A DNA stretch of 64,000 nt from Oscillospiraceae bacterium (GCA_017472965.1 JAFUNR010000006.1:38058-102057); one strand, 5' to 3'. Shown: positions 26,470 through 35,969, numbered from the stretch's first letter. The notes: generated by a model from the sequence alone, not told the origin. A program made the numbers and translations.

Positions 26470-27129
26470 ATGAAAAATTATTCCGAAATCATGGAAAAAT
26501 GTCCCCTGTTTGCGGGTGTCCGACGGGAGGAGCTGACCGCTTTGTTGGGCTGCCTGCAGGCAAAAACCTTTACTGCCGCCAAGAATCAGACCGTCATTGC
26601 CGAGGGCGAACCGGCCCGCTATATCGGCATCGTGCTGTCCGGCGCGGTACAGATCACACGGATGGATTACGATGGCAATAAAAGTATCGTTGCCGAGGCA
26701 GCGGAGGGCGAGGCGTTTGGTGAGGCATTTGCCTGTGCCGAGGTGGAGAGCATGCCGGTGGATATCGTCGCCAGCGAGCCGGCGCAGGTATTGCTCATCG
26801 ACCGGGACCGTATCCTGCACCCCTGTGAAAACGCCTGCGGTTTTCATCAGAAGCTGATTTACAACCTGATGCGGATCATCGCCCGCCGCAATATCAGCCT
26901 GCACCAGAAGCTGGAGATCACCTCCCGCCGCACCACGCGGGAGAAGCTGATGGCCTATCTGCATCTGTGCGCCCGCCGCGCCGGCTCCAACCGCTTTGCG
27001 ATTCCCTTTGACCGGCAGGAACTTGCCGACTATCTGCAGGTGGATCGCAGCGGGCTTTCCGCCGAGATCGGCCGTCTGCGGCAGGAGGGCGTACTGGAAA
27101 GCAGGAAAAACGATTTCGAGCTGCTTTGA
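26470..27129 (+). CDS. Crp/Fnr-family transcriptional regulator
   Basis: A 219-residue regulator with an N-terminal cyclic-nucleotide-binding-like beta barrel (about 15-125), a long dimer helix, and a C-terminal winged helix-turn-helix (RQELADYLQVDRSGLSAEIGRL). Cysteines at 12, 28 and in a late PCENAC segment do not match the Fnr iron-sulfur pattern, so the signal is uncertain. The divergent promoter region has a suitable palindrome, pointing to self-repression and activation of the dehydrogenase gene. Confidence 0.85.
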   Translation: MKNYSEIMEKCPLFAGVRREELTALLGCLQAKTFTAAKNQTVIAEGEPARYIGIVLSGAVQITRMDYDGNKSIVAEAAEGEAFGEAFACAEVESMPVDIVASEPAQVLLIDRDRILHPCENACGFHQKLIYNLMRIIARRNISLHQKLEITSRRTTREKLMAYLHLCARRAGSNRFAIPFDRQELADYLQVDRSGLSAEIGRLRQEGVLESRKNDFELL

Positions 27130-27207
27130 CTGTTCTTTTTGTAAAAAGTGTGTTATACTGAGAACAGACCAAAATTCCGAATCCTGAAAAATGAAAGGTG
27201 ATGTGCT

Positions 27208-29283
27208 ATGTACCGGGTTCTTGAACTGAATCCCCAGCTTGCTCCTTTTGCGGCGGATATCGACCGCCGTATGTCACTGTACCACGCCACCAAAAGTCGT
27301 CTGCTTGCGGGCGGCGGCACGCTGAAGGAGTTTGCCAACGGTCACAATTATTACGGCTTTCACCGCGTGCCCGGCGGCTGGGTCTATCGCGAATGGGCTC
27401 CCTCTGCGCATCAGCTTTATCTGGAGGGCGACTTCAACAACTGGAATATGACCAGTCATCCCCTGAAGGCGATCGGCGGTGGAAACTGGGAGCTTTTTCT
27501 GGAGGGAGACGATGCCCTGTGGGATGGCTGCCGTGTCAAGACGGTGGTGGATGCCAATCTGACACGCACCGAGCACATTCCCCTGTATGCCCGCCGTGTG
27601 GTGCAGGATCCTGCCACGATCACCTTCACTGCCGAGATTGTGGATGAGCGGGAGCCCTTTGCGTGGACGGACGCCGGCTTCAAAAATACCGAAGCTCCCT
27701 ATATCTACGAGGCCCATGTGGGCATGGCGCAGGAGGAAGGCCGTGTCGGTACCTACCGCGAATTTGCGGATATCACACTGGAGTATATCAAAAAGGCCGG
27801 TTACAACACCGTGCAGCTGATGGCCATCATGGAGCATCCGTACTACGGTTCCTTCGGGTATCAGGTGTCCAATTTCTTTGCGGCCTCCAGCTGGTTCGGC
27901 AAGCCGCAGGATCTGAAATACCTTGTGAACAAGGCCCATGCCATGGGCATCCGTGTGTTGCTGGATGTGGTGCACTCCCATGCGGTGAAAAACACCGCCG
28001 AGGGCATCAATATGTTCGATGGCACCGTGTGGCAGTTCTTCCATGACGGCGCCAAGGGCGATCATCCCGCATGGGGCACCAAATGCTTCAACTATGCCTC
28101 CGGCGGCGTGCTGCATTTCCTGCTTTCCAACCTGAAATTCTGGATGGAGGAATACCATTTCGACGGCTTTCGCTTCGATGGCATCACCTCCATGCTGTAC
28201 CACGACCACGGCCTTGGTACCAATTTCGATTCCAACGAAAAATACTTTTCCCTCAATACCCACACCGAGGCCATCGCCTATCTGCAGCTGGCCAACGAGC
28301 TGATCCGTCAGATCAATCCCGATGCCATCACCGTGGCGGAGGATATGTCCGGTATGCCGGGTATGTGTCTGCCCATCGATGACGGCGGCATTGGCTTTGA
28401 TTACCGACTGGGCATGGGTCTGCCGGATATGTGGATCCGCACCGTGAAGGAAAAAAGCGATGAGCAGTGGGATATCTTTGCCATGTGGTGCGATATGTGT
28501 CTGCGCCGTGCCGGTGAAAAGACCGTCGCCTATGTGGAAAGCCACGATCAGGCGCTGGTGGGCGACAAGACCCTGATCTTCCGTCTGGCAGATGCGGCCA
28601 TGTACACCGATATGGAAAAGAGCTGCCGCAACCCTGTCATCGACCGGGCCATTGCGCTGCACAAGATGATCCGCCTGTTCACGCTGGGCGGCGGCGGTGA
28701 AGGCTACCTTAACTTCATGGGCAACGAGTTCGGTCATCCCGAGTGGATCGATTTCCCGCGGGAGGGCAATGGCTGGAGCTTCCACTACTGCCGCCGTCAG
28801 TGGAGCCTGAAGGAAAACGGCTTCCTCAAATATCAGTGGCTGGGCGATTTTGACGGGGATATGATCCGTCTGACCAGGGAAACCGGTATTTTCCGTCAGA
28901 GCATCGGTGATCTGCGCCTGAATAAGCAGCCTGAGAAAATGCTTGCTTTCAGCCGCGGCGGTCTGCTGTTTGCTTTCAATTTCCATCCCACGGAGTCGCT
29001 GACCAATGTCCTGATCCCGGTGGAAAAGCCGGGTGAGTACACCGTGGCGCTTTCCACCGACGATGAAAAGTGCGGCGGCTGGGAGCGTATTGCCCACATC
29101 GCCTATCCCACCAAGACCTTTGACGGGATCCATTATGTGGAACTTTATCTGCCCGCGCGAACCGCCGTGGTATTGCGGGAGCCTGCAGCTGCGGCTGAAG
29201 CCGTCGCAGATCCTGTCGATACCCCAAAAAAGCCCGCCGTGCGCAAAAGAGCATCATCCCCCCGCAAGAAGAAAGAGCAGTAA
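27208..29283 (+). CDS. glgB: Glycogen branching enzyme, eukaryote-type (GH13 subfamily 8-like)
   Basis: A 691-residue enzyme that forms alpha-1,6 branches in glycogen. A CBM48-like domain (about 45-140; YREWAPSAHQLYLEGDFNNW) precedes the GH13 barrel. Catalytic parts are DGFRFDGITSM (nucleophile Asp), VAEDMSG (acid/base Glu) and ESHDQ (Asp). The wording of these motifs, including VHSHAVKN and TSMLYHDHG, is that of the branching enzymes of eukaryotes and some gut bacteria rather than the E. coli type. The last ~35 residues are an unusual Ala/Pro then Lys/Arg-rich tail. It is transcribed alone; no other glycogen gene is near. Confidence 0.9.
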   Translation: MYRVLELNPQLAPFAADIDRRMSLYHATKSRLLAGGGTLKEFANGHNYYGFHRVPGGWVYREWAPSAHQLYLEGDFNNWNMTSHPLKAIGGGNWELFLEGDDALWDGCRVKTVVDANLTRTEHIPLYARRVVQDPATITFTAEIVDEREPFAWTDAGFKNTEAPYIYEAHVGMAQEEGRVGTYREFADITLEYIKKAGYNTVQLMAIMEHPYYGSFGYQVSNFFAASSWFGKPQDLKYLVNKAHAMGIRVLLDVVHSHAVKNTAEGINMFDGTVWQFFHDGAKGDHPAWGTKCFNYASGGVLHFLLSNLKFWMEEYHFDGFRFDGITSMLYHDHGLGTNFDSNEKYFSLNTHTEAIAYLQLANELIRQINPDAITVAEDMSGMPGMCLPIDDGGIGFDYRLGMGLPDMWIRTVKEKSDEQWDIFAMWCDMCLRRAGEKTVAYVESHDQALVGDKTLIFRLADAAMYTDMEKSCRNPVIDRAIALHKMIRLFTLGGGGEGYLNFMGNEFGHPEWIDFPREGNGWSFHYCRRQWSLKENGFLKYQWLGDFDGDMIRLTRETGIFRQSIGDLRLNKQPEKMLAFSRGGLLFAFNFHPTESLTNVLIPVEKPGEYTVALSTDDEKCGGWERIAHIAYPTKTFDGIHYVELYLPARTAVVLREPAAAAEAVADPVDTPKKPAVRKRASSPRKKKEQ

Positions 29284-29290
29284 GTTTCTG

Positions 29291-29327
29291 CACCGTCCTC
29301 CGCACATTGCCGGAGGGCGGTGTTTTT
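29291..29327 (+). terminator. glgB terminator
   Basis: CACCGTCCTCCG (29291-29302) pairs with CGGAGGGCGGTG (29311-29322), then TTTTT. Confidence 0.85.
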
Positions 29328-29369
29328 ATCTGCCGCCATCTGTGGGCGTGAAATCTGAGCGAAACGCTC

Positions 29370-29398
29370 TTGAATATTGCGGGGTGGTGGGCTATAAT
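29370..29398 (+). promoter_or_regulatory. Promoter of the AraM-like operon
   Basis: TTGAAT (29370-29375), 17-nt spacer, TATAAT (29393-29398). Confidence 0.7.
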
Positions 29399-29456
29399 GA
29401 AAGGCGTAAACAACAGCCTGCGGCTGCTTTTGACCGGATGGAAAGGACAGTACAGT

Positions 29457-30821
29457 ATGTTTGATAAAATGACTCTGGAAGAGCTGGTATGTCACGAAGG
29501 ATACGACTGCAGCTGCGGACGGCACCATGTCTGCGGCATGGATTATCTGAAAATCGGCCGCGGTGTGCTGGACTGTGTGCCGCAGATGGTGACTGCCATG
29601 GGGAAAAAACGCCCCTTTGTCGTATGTGATGACAACACCTGGCGGGTGGCGGGGCAGCGGGTCTGCACCCTGCTCGGGCAGGCCGGCATCGAGTACGAAA
29701 GCTTTATCATTCCCTGTCACGGTGAACGCATCCTGCCCGCCGAATGGGAGGTGGGCAGCGTGGTGATGCATTTTGACCGCCGCTGTGATATGCTGCTGGG
29801 CGTGGGCTCCGGCGTGGTGAATGATATCTGCAAGGTCGTGGCACAGGCGGCGGGTGTTCCCTCCGCCATCGTGGGCACTGCGCCCTCCATGGATGGCTAT
29901 GCTTCCAATTCCGCCTCCATGGAGCGCAACGGCGTCAAGGTTTCGCTGTACACCGGTGCGCCGCGGGGCATTCTGCTGGATGCGGATATTCTGGCGCAGG
30001 CTCCCATGCGGATGCTGTGGGCCGGTCTGGGTGATATGGTGGCCAAATACATCGCCGTCTGCGAGTGGCGCGTATCCGCCATCGTATGCGACGAGCCCTA
30101 CTGCGAAAACATTGCACAGATGATGCGCACCGCACTGCGCAGGATCGTGGCGGTCTCCGACCGCATCCCTTCCCGCGATCCGGAGGCCATCCAGTCCATC
30201 GCTGAGGGTCTTGTGCTGGCGGGCATCGCCATGGCCTACGCCAACATCTCCCGCCCTGCCTCGGGTCTGGAGCATTACTTCTCCCATATGTGGGAGATCA
30301 TGGCACTGGAAAAGGGAGAGGTCTCCGATCTGCACGGCATTCAGGTGGGTGTGGGCACCATGCTTTGCATGAAGCTGTACGGCAAAATCCTGCGGGAGAT
30401 CACCCCCGACCGCGCAAAGGCCGAAGCTCATATGGCCGCCTTTGACCGCGCTGTGTGGGAAGCACAGGTACGCCGCATCTTTGGCAAGGCCTCCGCCGAA
30501 GTGATCGCCATTGAGGAAAAGACGAAGAAAAACTCTCCCGAGCGCCATGCAAAGCGGTTGGAGCGCATCATCGCGCACTGGGATGAGATCCTGAAATGCA
30601 TCGAGGAGGAGCTGCCGGCTTACGAGGAGCTGTACAAAGTGCTGGCGGCCACGGGTATGCCGCTGACCCCGGCAGAGCTGGGTCTTTCCATCGATCAGGT
30701 AGCGGATGCTTTTGTCGGTGCCCGCGATATCCGTGATAAATATCTGTTCTGTTCGCTGCTGTGGGATCTTGGCCTGACGGAGGAATTCGCAGCCCATCTG
30801 CGGCGGGTGGCAAATGACTGA
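29457..30821 (+). CDS. sn-Glycerol-1-phosphate dehydrogenase-like protein (AraM family)
   Basis: A 454-residue member of the iron-containing dehydrogenase superfamily closest to AraM/EgsA, which reduces dihydroxyacetone phosphate to sn-glycerol-1-phosphate with NAD(P)H. GVGSGVVNDICK binds the dinucleotide, and PSMDGYASNSASM with the later EHYFSHMWE supplies metal ligands. It is first in a three-gene unit with an epimerase and a kinase of the ribulose type, as araM sits among arabinose genes in Bacillus. Here it may act on a sugar-phosphate-derived substrate. ATG 29457 follows GAAAGGACAG. Confidence 0.8.
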   Translation: MFDKMTLEELVCHEGYDCSCGRHHVCGMDYLKIGRGVLDCVPQMVTAMGKKRPFVVCDDNTWRVAGQRVCTLLGQAGIEYESFIIPCHGERILPAEWEVGSVVMHFDRRCDMLLGVGSGVVNDICKVVAQAAGVPSAIVGTAPSMDGYASNSASMERNGVKVSLYTGAPRGILLDADILAQAPMRMLWAGLGDMVAKYIAVCEWRVSAIVCDEPYCENIAQMMRTALRRIVAVSDRIPSRDPEAIQSIAEGLVLAGIAMAYANISRPASGLEHYFSHMWEIMALEKGEVSDLHGIQVGVGTMLCMKLYGKILREITPDRAKAEAHMAAFDRAVWEAQVRRIFGKASAEVIAIEEKTKKNSPERHAKRLERIIAHWDEILKCIEEELPAYEELYKVLAATGMPLTPAELGLSIDQVADAFVGARDIRDKYLFCSLLWDLGLTEEFAAHLRRVAND

Positions 30822-30867
30822 AAGCGATATACCGCAAAAAATCTGCAAGGAATAAAGAGGAATATAT

Positions 30868-31545
30868 ATGCATAAAGCCATGCTTTCCGCATCCATGATG
30901 TGCGCGCCGCAGTGGGTGGGTGCAGATAAGATCATCGAGGATCTGCACGCCCATGGGGTGGAGCTGCTGCACGCCGATGTGATGGACGGTGAATTTGTAC
31001 CAAACTTCATGCTGGGCACCGACGGCATCAGCCAGCTGCGCAGGCTCAGTCCCATGCCGCTGGATATTCACATGATGATCGAGCGCCCGGAGGAAAAACT
31101 CCACTGGTTCAATCTGCAGCCGGGGGAATGGGTCTCCATCCATGCCGAAAGTACCCACCATCTGCAGCGGGCGCTTTCCCGCGTGCGGGATTTCGGCGCA
31201 AAGCCGATGGTGGCGCTCAGTCCCGCCACCCCCATCTTTATGCTGGAGGATGTGCTGCCGGATGTGGACGGTGTACTGCTGATGACGGTCAACCCCGGCT
31301 TTGCGGGGCAGAAGATGGTGCCCCAGACCCTGAATAAAATCGCCCGTCTGCGCAGCTGGCTGGACAGTACGGGCTACAGCCATCTGCGCATCGAAGTGGA
31401 TGGCAACGTCAGCTTTGAAAATGCGAAAAAGATGCGCGAGGCCGGGGCGGATATCTTTGTGTGCGGCACCGCCAGCATCTTCCATAAAAACGGTGAACGC
31501 GCCGAAAACATCGCCCGCGTGCGTGCGGCGGTGTCGGAGGAGTAA
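30868..31545 (+). CDS. Ribulose-phosphate 3-epimerase family protein
   Basis: A 225-residue TIM-barrel protein. HADVMDGEFVPNF, SIHAE, TVNPGFAGQKMV and IEVDGNVS are the metal, catalytic and phosphate-binding segments of the pentulose/hexulose-phosphate 3-epimerase family. Substrate could be ribulose-5-phosphate, L-ribulose-type phosphates or a ketohexose-6-phosphate such as allulose-6-phosphate. Its place between an AraM-like gene and a ribulokinase-like gene suggests a dedicated catabolic role rather than the housekeeping pentose pathway. Confidence 0.85.
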   Translation: MHKAMLSASMMCAPQWVGADKIIEDLHAHGVELLHADVMDGEFVPNFMLGTDGISQLRRLSPMPLDIHMMIERPEEKLHWFNLQPGEWVSIHAESTHHLQRALSRVRDFGAKPMVALSPATPIFMLEDVLPDVDGVLLMTVNPGFAGQKMVPQTLNKIARLRSWLDSTGYSHLRIEVDGNVSFENAKKMREAGADIFVCGTASIFHKNGERAENIARVRAAVSEE

Positions 31546-31569
31546 ACCGGAAAAGGACGGTGAGTCCCG

Positions 31570-33132
31570 ATGAAAACAGTGATCGGTCTGGATTACGGCA
31601 CACAGGCGGCACGCGCCGTGCTGGTGGATGCCGCCACCGGTGAGATGCTGTGCACTCACACGGTGCGCTATCCTCACGGTGTGATGGAGGGGGCGCTTGC
31701 CTCGGCACAGGATTACGATGATGCCCTGACAGAGCTGCTTGCCGCCGTTACTCCGCCGCAGTACCGCAGCAGTGTGGCGGGCATCTGCGTGGATGCCACC
31801 TCGCTGACGCTGGTGACTGTGGCTGCGGATGGACGGGTGCTGGCGCAGCTGCCGGAGCTTGCCGGCCGCGAGCAGGCACAGATCAAGCTGTGGAAGCGCC
31901 ACGCGGCCCAGCCGCAGGCGGAGGAGGCACTGGCGTTTGCCCGCGCACTGGGCGAAAAATTCCTTGGCCGTACCGGCGGTACAGTTTCCTCCGAATGGAC
32001 CCTGCCCAAGCTGCTGGAGATCCGCGACCGTGATCCGCTGGTGTACAGCCGCATTGATCTCGCCTTTGACCTTTGCGAGTATCTTACATGGAGGCTCACC
32101 GGAAGGCTTGCCCGCAGCGTGGGCTCTATGAGCTACAAGGGGCTGTGGGCGGCGGATCTGGGCTTTCCTTCGGATCGCTTTCTGGATGGTCTGCGCCCGG
32201 GTTTTGCTGCAGAATACAAATTTTTCCTGCGGGGCGAGGTGCTGAAGCCCGGTGATTGCGCCGGCTTCCTGCATCCGGAACTGAAGCGCCGCCTTGGTTT
32301 TACGCAGGAGGTCGCCGTCGCTGCCGGTGTGCTGGACGGCCACACCGCGCTGGTATCGCTGGGCTCGCTTTCGGGCGGGGATGCGGCGCTGGTGCTGGGC
32401 ACCAGCAATGTACTCACGATCCAGAATGCATGGCTGCGGGAGATCGAGGGCATCTGCGGTATCGCGGCGGACGGCCTTGCGCCGGGGCTTTACGGCATCG
32501 ATGCGGGACAGGCCTGTACCGGCGACATGCTGGAATGGTATATGGAAAACGCACTGCCGCACTCTGTCTGGCGTGAAGCGCAGGAAAAAGGCCTTTCGCC
32601 CCATAAAATACTGGAAAACCGCATCACCCGTCCGTGGGAATGCTGTTTAAGCGCCGCCGACTGGTGGAACGGCAGCCGCAATGCCCCCTGCGATCTGGGG
32701 CTGCGCGGAGCTTTCAGCGGCTTTTCGCTGGATACCCGTCCCGAGGATATCTACCTTGCACTGCTGCAGGCGATCGTCTGCGGCACCCGCGCCATCATCG
32801 AGAACTGTGCAGCATACGGCGTGCATATTCACCGCCTGCGTGCCGCCGGCGGTATCGCGGGCAAAAACCCGCTGCTGATGCAGCAGTATGCGGATATTCT
32901 GGGTCGTCCCGTGGAGGTAGGGCAGGTGGCGGAGGGACCCGCTCTTGGCTCGGCCATTTATGCAGCCGTGGCGGCGGGACTGTATCCCACGCCGCTTGCC
33001 GCGTACAGTCATATCGGCGTGCGGGATTTCATCACCTATACGCCGGATGCGGCCCACCGTGCGGAATACGAAGCCATCTGGCAACGCAATCTTGCTGTGC
33101 GGCAAAGCGTACGCGCCAAGCCGGAACAGTAA
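31570..33132 (+). CDS. FGGY carbohydrate kinase, ribulokinase-like
   Basis: A 520-residue ATP-dependent sugar kinase. The N-terminal GLDYGTQAARAVLVDAATG phosphate-binding motif and the GICGIAADGLAPGLYGIDAGQ segment match ribulokinases (AraB). It would phosphorylate L-ribulose or a related ketose in the cytoplasm. Neither L-arabinose isomerase nor ribulose-phosphate 4-epimerase is nearby, so the operon lacks two genes of the classical arabinose route. It is last in the three-gene unit, 24 nt after the epimerase. Confidence 0.85.
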   Translation: MKTVIGLDYGTQAARAVLVDAATGEMLCTHTVRYPHGVMEGALASAQDYDDALTELLAAVTPPQYRSSVAGICVDATSLTLVTVAADGRVLAQLPELAGREQAQIKLWKRHAAQPQAEEALAFARALGEKFLGRTGGTVSSEWTLPKLLEIRDRDPLVYSRIDLAFDLCEYLTWRLTGRLARSVGSMSYKGLWAADLGFPSDRFLDGLRPGFAAEYKFFLRGEVLKPGDCAGFLHPELKRRLGFTQEVAVAAGVLDGHTALVSLGSLSGGDAALVLGTSNVLTIQNAWLREIEGICGIAADGLAPGLYGIDAGQACTGDMLEWYMENALPHSVWREAQEKGLSPHKILENRITRPWECCLSAADWWNGSRNAPCDLGLRGAFSGFSLDTRPEDIYLALLQAIVCGTRAIIENCAAYGVHIHRLRAAGGIAGKNPLLMQQYADILGRPVEVGQVAEGPALGSAIYAAVAAGLYPTPLAAYSHIGVRDFITYTPDAAHRAEYEAIWQRNLAVRQSVRAKPEQ

Positions 33133-33154
33133 ACGGACAGCGATAAAAACGGTA

Positions 33155-33194
33155 AGAAAAACGCTCCCCCGGCCCGAAAGCTGTGGGGAGCGTT
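33155..33194 (-). terminator. Terminator, mainly for the leftward antiporter gene
   Basis: AACGCTCCCC (33160-33169) pairs with GGGGAGCGTT (33185-33194). The good T-tract is on the minus strand; on the plus strand it is weak. Confidence 0.65.
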
Positions 33195-33226
33195 CTAACT
33201 GCGGAAAAATGCGGACGAAACAGAGG

Positions 33227-34495
33227 TCAGGCCTTGTTCGGGGTACGGGCGCTGGTTTTGCCCTCGGGACGGATCTCGCCGGCCAGCAGCAGGCTGCGGC
33301 GGGTCAGTGCAGGGCCGACCAGTTCATATACCAGCACACTGAACAGCACCACATTGCGGACGATCGCACCGTCGGCCAGATTGGTGGCGGTCATCGCCAT
33401 GCCAAGCGCCACACCGGCCTGCGGCAGCAGAGTGATGCCCAGATTTTTGGTGATGGCATCGGAGCAGCGGGTGACCTTGCAGCTGCCGTAAGCGCCGAAG
33501 TATTTGCCGGCAGAGCGTGCAAGGATGTAGATGACGCCGATGAGCAGAGTCAGCGGATTGGCCAGGATCTTCAGATCCAGCTCTGCGCCGGAGATAACAA
33601 AGAACAGAATGTTCAGCGGTGTGGTCCAGCCCTCGATACGGCCCATCAGCTCCTCCGAGGTCTCGCACACATTGCAGAATACTGTACCGGTCATCATGCA
33701 GACCAGCAGCAGAGAGAAGCAGCAGTGTACCGGTCCGATGTGGAATTCCAGTGTGGAAAGACCGACTGTCAGCATGACAAAGGCCACAGAGATCGCCATA
33801 CGCTTGCTGCGGGAGTGGAAGAATTGCTCCACCCAGTTGAGCAGCCAGCCCATTATTGCGCCCAGTACGAGCGAGAGCACGATCTCGACGATGGGCTCTA
33901 CCAGAACGCTGATCAGACTGATGCTTCCCCGCTCCAGTGCGTTGGCGATGCCGAAGGAGGCCGCAAACAGCAGCAGACCCACCGCATCGTCAATGGCGAC
34001 CACCAGCATCAGCAGGCGGGTCAGCGGGCCGTCGGCCTTATACTGCCGCACGACCATCAGTGTGGCGGCGGGGGCGGTGGCCGATGCAATGGCGCCCAGC
34101 GTGATGGCGGCGGGTACCGAGATCACAGAGGGGAAGGCAAGATGCAGGCAGATCAGCACGGCATCGACCACAAGAGTGGCGACCACTGCCTGTACGATGC
34201 CGATGGTGATGGCCTTGCTGCCCATGGCTTTCAGCTGGCTGAGACGGAACTCGTTGCCGATGGTGAAGGCAATAAAGCCCAGAGCGGTCTGGGTGATGAC
34301 AGAGAAGCTCTCCACCTGCTCCAGAGAGTTGAAACCCAGACCGGATACATCCAGCCGGCCCAGAAAGAAAGGTCCGATCAGCAGACCGGCCACCAGATAA
34401 GCGGTAACGGCGGGCAGATTCAGAAGCTTGGTCAGACGCGAAAGCATCAGTCCGCCCAGCACCGCGACCGCAAGACAGATAAGATAGGTTTCCAT
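33227..34495 (-). CDS. Cation:proton antiporter, CPA2 family
   Basis: A 422-residue membrane protein with 11-13 helices. VVAIDDAVGLLLF carries the Asp-Asp pair of electrogenic CPA2 Na+/H+ antiporters, and a broken-helix region (AAITLGAIASATAPAATLMV) precedes it. It should exchange sodium or potassium for protons at the cell membrane. The start at 34495 follows GAGGGAAATC; in-frame sequence further upstream is not coding-like. It has no C-terminal TrkA nucleotide domain. Confidence 0.85.
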   Translation of the reverse strand: METYLICLAVAVLGGLMLSRLTKLLNLPAVTAYLVAGLLIGPFFLGRLDVSGLGFNSLEQVESFSVITQTALGFIAFTIGNEFRLSQLKAMGSKAITIGIVQAVVATLVVDAVLICLHLAFPSVISVPAAITLGAIASATAPAATLMVVRQYKADGPLTRLLMLVVAIDDAVGLLLFAASFGIANALERGSISLISVLVEPIVEIVLSLVLGAIMGWLLNWVEQFFHSRSKRMAISVAFVMLTVGLSTLEFHIGPVHCCFSLLLVCMMTGTVFCNVCETSEELMGRIEGWTTPLNILFFVISGAELDLKILANPLTLLIGVIYILARSAGKYFGAYGSCKVTRCSDAITKNLGITLLPQAGVALGMAMTATNLADGAIVRNVVLFSVLVYELVGPALTRRSLLLAGEIRPEGKTSARTPNKA

Positions 34496-34650
34496 GATTT
34501 CCCTCGATTCGTAATATGTAGGGCGCGTAACACGCGCATTTTTGAACACGTGCGTTATCATACCACTACTGCACGGCAGATTCAAGTGAAATTTACACCA
34601 AAGTTTTTTCTTTTTTACACAGTTTTTTGGAAATGTTTTAGTGAAAACGC
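34496..34650. other. Intergenic region without a gene
   Basis: The AT-rich gap upstream of the antiporter holds a palindromic stretch (GCGCGTAACACGCGC at about 34525-34539) and no gene. The antiporter promoter should lie here, but I cannot place it well. Confidence 0.35.
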
Positions 34651-34690
34651 ATAGAAAATGCCGCCGCACACAGGTGCGGCGGCGAAAAAT
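34651..34690 (-). terminator. Terminator of the ferritin-like gene
   Basis: Perfect 10-bp arms GCCGCCGCAC / GTGCGGCGGC (34660-34669, 34674-34683) with a T-rich run on the minus strand. Confidence 0.75.
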
Positions 34691-34709
34691 GCTTTCAGCG
34701 GCAGACCGC

Positions 34710-35969
34710 TTACTTGCAGCCGCAGCTTTCCTTCTTGCAGCGGCCGACCTGCGTGTTGTCACAGGTGCGGTCATCCAGTGCCTTGATGGGGTGTGCCTTT
34801 TCCTGATAACGGTAGTCCTTGCCGTGCCTGGCGATATAGTCCTCGATGATCCTGTGGGACTGCACCTCACACAGGTCGCGGTTGACCTTCTTCTGATAGC
34901 GGAAGAAATCGGCATTGTCCGGCGTATCGGTGATGCAGCGGTAGTCCTCGCGGTCACTGGTCAGCCGCACGGTATCCTTCAGCACTTTGCGCACATAATC
35001 CTTGCTGGGGACCATATCCAGCAGCACAGGGAATTCGCCGCCGGGGATGACCTGCTGCCAGTCCTTGCCCTCATATTTGCGCAGCAGCTCGGCGGCCTTG
35101 TGCAGATGCGCCACCTCCTGACAGAACAGTTCCTCCCACAGCTTTTTGATACGGCTGTCGCATTCGGTCTGGAAGCAGGACCAGTACAGATAGCATTCGG
35201 TGTACTCATGCATCAACAGCCCCTCCAGCCATGTCATGCAGGGGTCCTTCAGGCAGCCGTAATGGCTAACATGCTGTTCCTCGATCATGGCGATCTCGCT
35301 GTACAGCCGGCGGCCTGCCTCGGTATCATAAAAACCGCCGATGTTCATATAGTAATTCATGGTCTGCTGTTCGGCAGCGGTGATGATGCCTACATGCAGC
35401 TTGGTCAGCAGGTCAGCGCCTGCGTTGATGGGCCGGCGGATGTCATCAAACGGGTGGCGGTACTCGCTCACCGTGGGGCGGCCGGGCATCATCTCGATGT
35501 GCTTGCCCACCAGCTTTGCCGGATCGGTGTGCCGTTCGCCCTCCAGCAGGTCGGCGTAGCGGTACAGGTGATCAAAATCCTCCAGCAGCGCAAAATCCAA
35601 CGCCTGTTTCACATAGCAGTCCGGCTCGGTCGCGGCCAGCGCGCTGGTCAGATCCACAGCCAGCATCTCATAACCGATGGTGTGCTCCAGAATGCTTTCG
35701 TCCGCGGGCTTCAGTCCCGCAATGCGCTTTTGCTGCTGCTGTTCAATGCGGCGGATCATGGCGAGCTCACGGCGCAGATCGTTGTTGGGGCAGTGCCGGC
35801 TGAACTGATGTCCCATCCACACCGATTCGAATTCGGTGCCGTTCATCAGGATCACCCGCAGACGGGTGTAGGGATCGACCGTCTCCTTGTCGTAGGGACA
35901 GCCGGCCAGCGTTTTCCAGTCAACGATGGCGTCCTCCAGCTTCATGGGTTTTTCCAGAAAGGGATTCAT
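34710..35969 (-). CDS. Ferritin-like protein of unknown function with Cys-rich tail
   Basis: A 419-residue soluble protein. Three helical segments carry diiron-type ligands: EDFDHLYRYADLLE, EIAMIEEQHVSHY and EVAHLHKAAELL, with an earlier EHTIGYEMLA. This pattern fits a ferritin-like four-helix bundle with a dinuclear metal site. The last ten residues (RCKKESCGCK) form a possible metal-binding tail. I know no characterised member. The start at 35969 has AAGGAGC 9 nt upstream. A role in iron storage or oxygen defence would suit the other diiron proteins here, but this is inference. Confidence 0.65.
   Translation of the reverse strand: MNPFLEKPMKLEDAIVDWKTLAGCPYDKETVDPYTRLRVILMNGTEFESVWMGHQFSRHCPNNDLRRELAMIRRIEQQQQKRIAGLKPADESILEHTIGYEMLAVDLTSALAATEPDCYVKQALDFALLEDFDHLYRYADLLEGERHTDPAKLVGKHIEMMPGRPTVSEYRHPFDDIRRPINAGADLLTKLHVGIITAAEQQTMNYYMNIGGFYDTEAGRRLYSEIAMIEEQHVSHYGCLKDPCMTWLEGLLMHEYTECYLYWSCFQTECDSRIKKLWEELFCQEVAHLHKAAELLRKYEGKDWQQVIPGGEFPVLLDMVPSKDYVRKVLKDTVRLTSDREDYRCITDTPDNADFFRYQKKVNRDLCEVQSHRIIEDYIARHGKDYRYQEKAHPIKALDDRTCDNTQVGRCKKESCGCK

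Noticed and set aside
34496-34957. N-terminal extension of the antiporter
   Set aside because: It runs through a terminator and into the neighbouring gene; no start signals.
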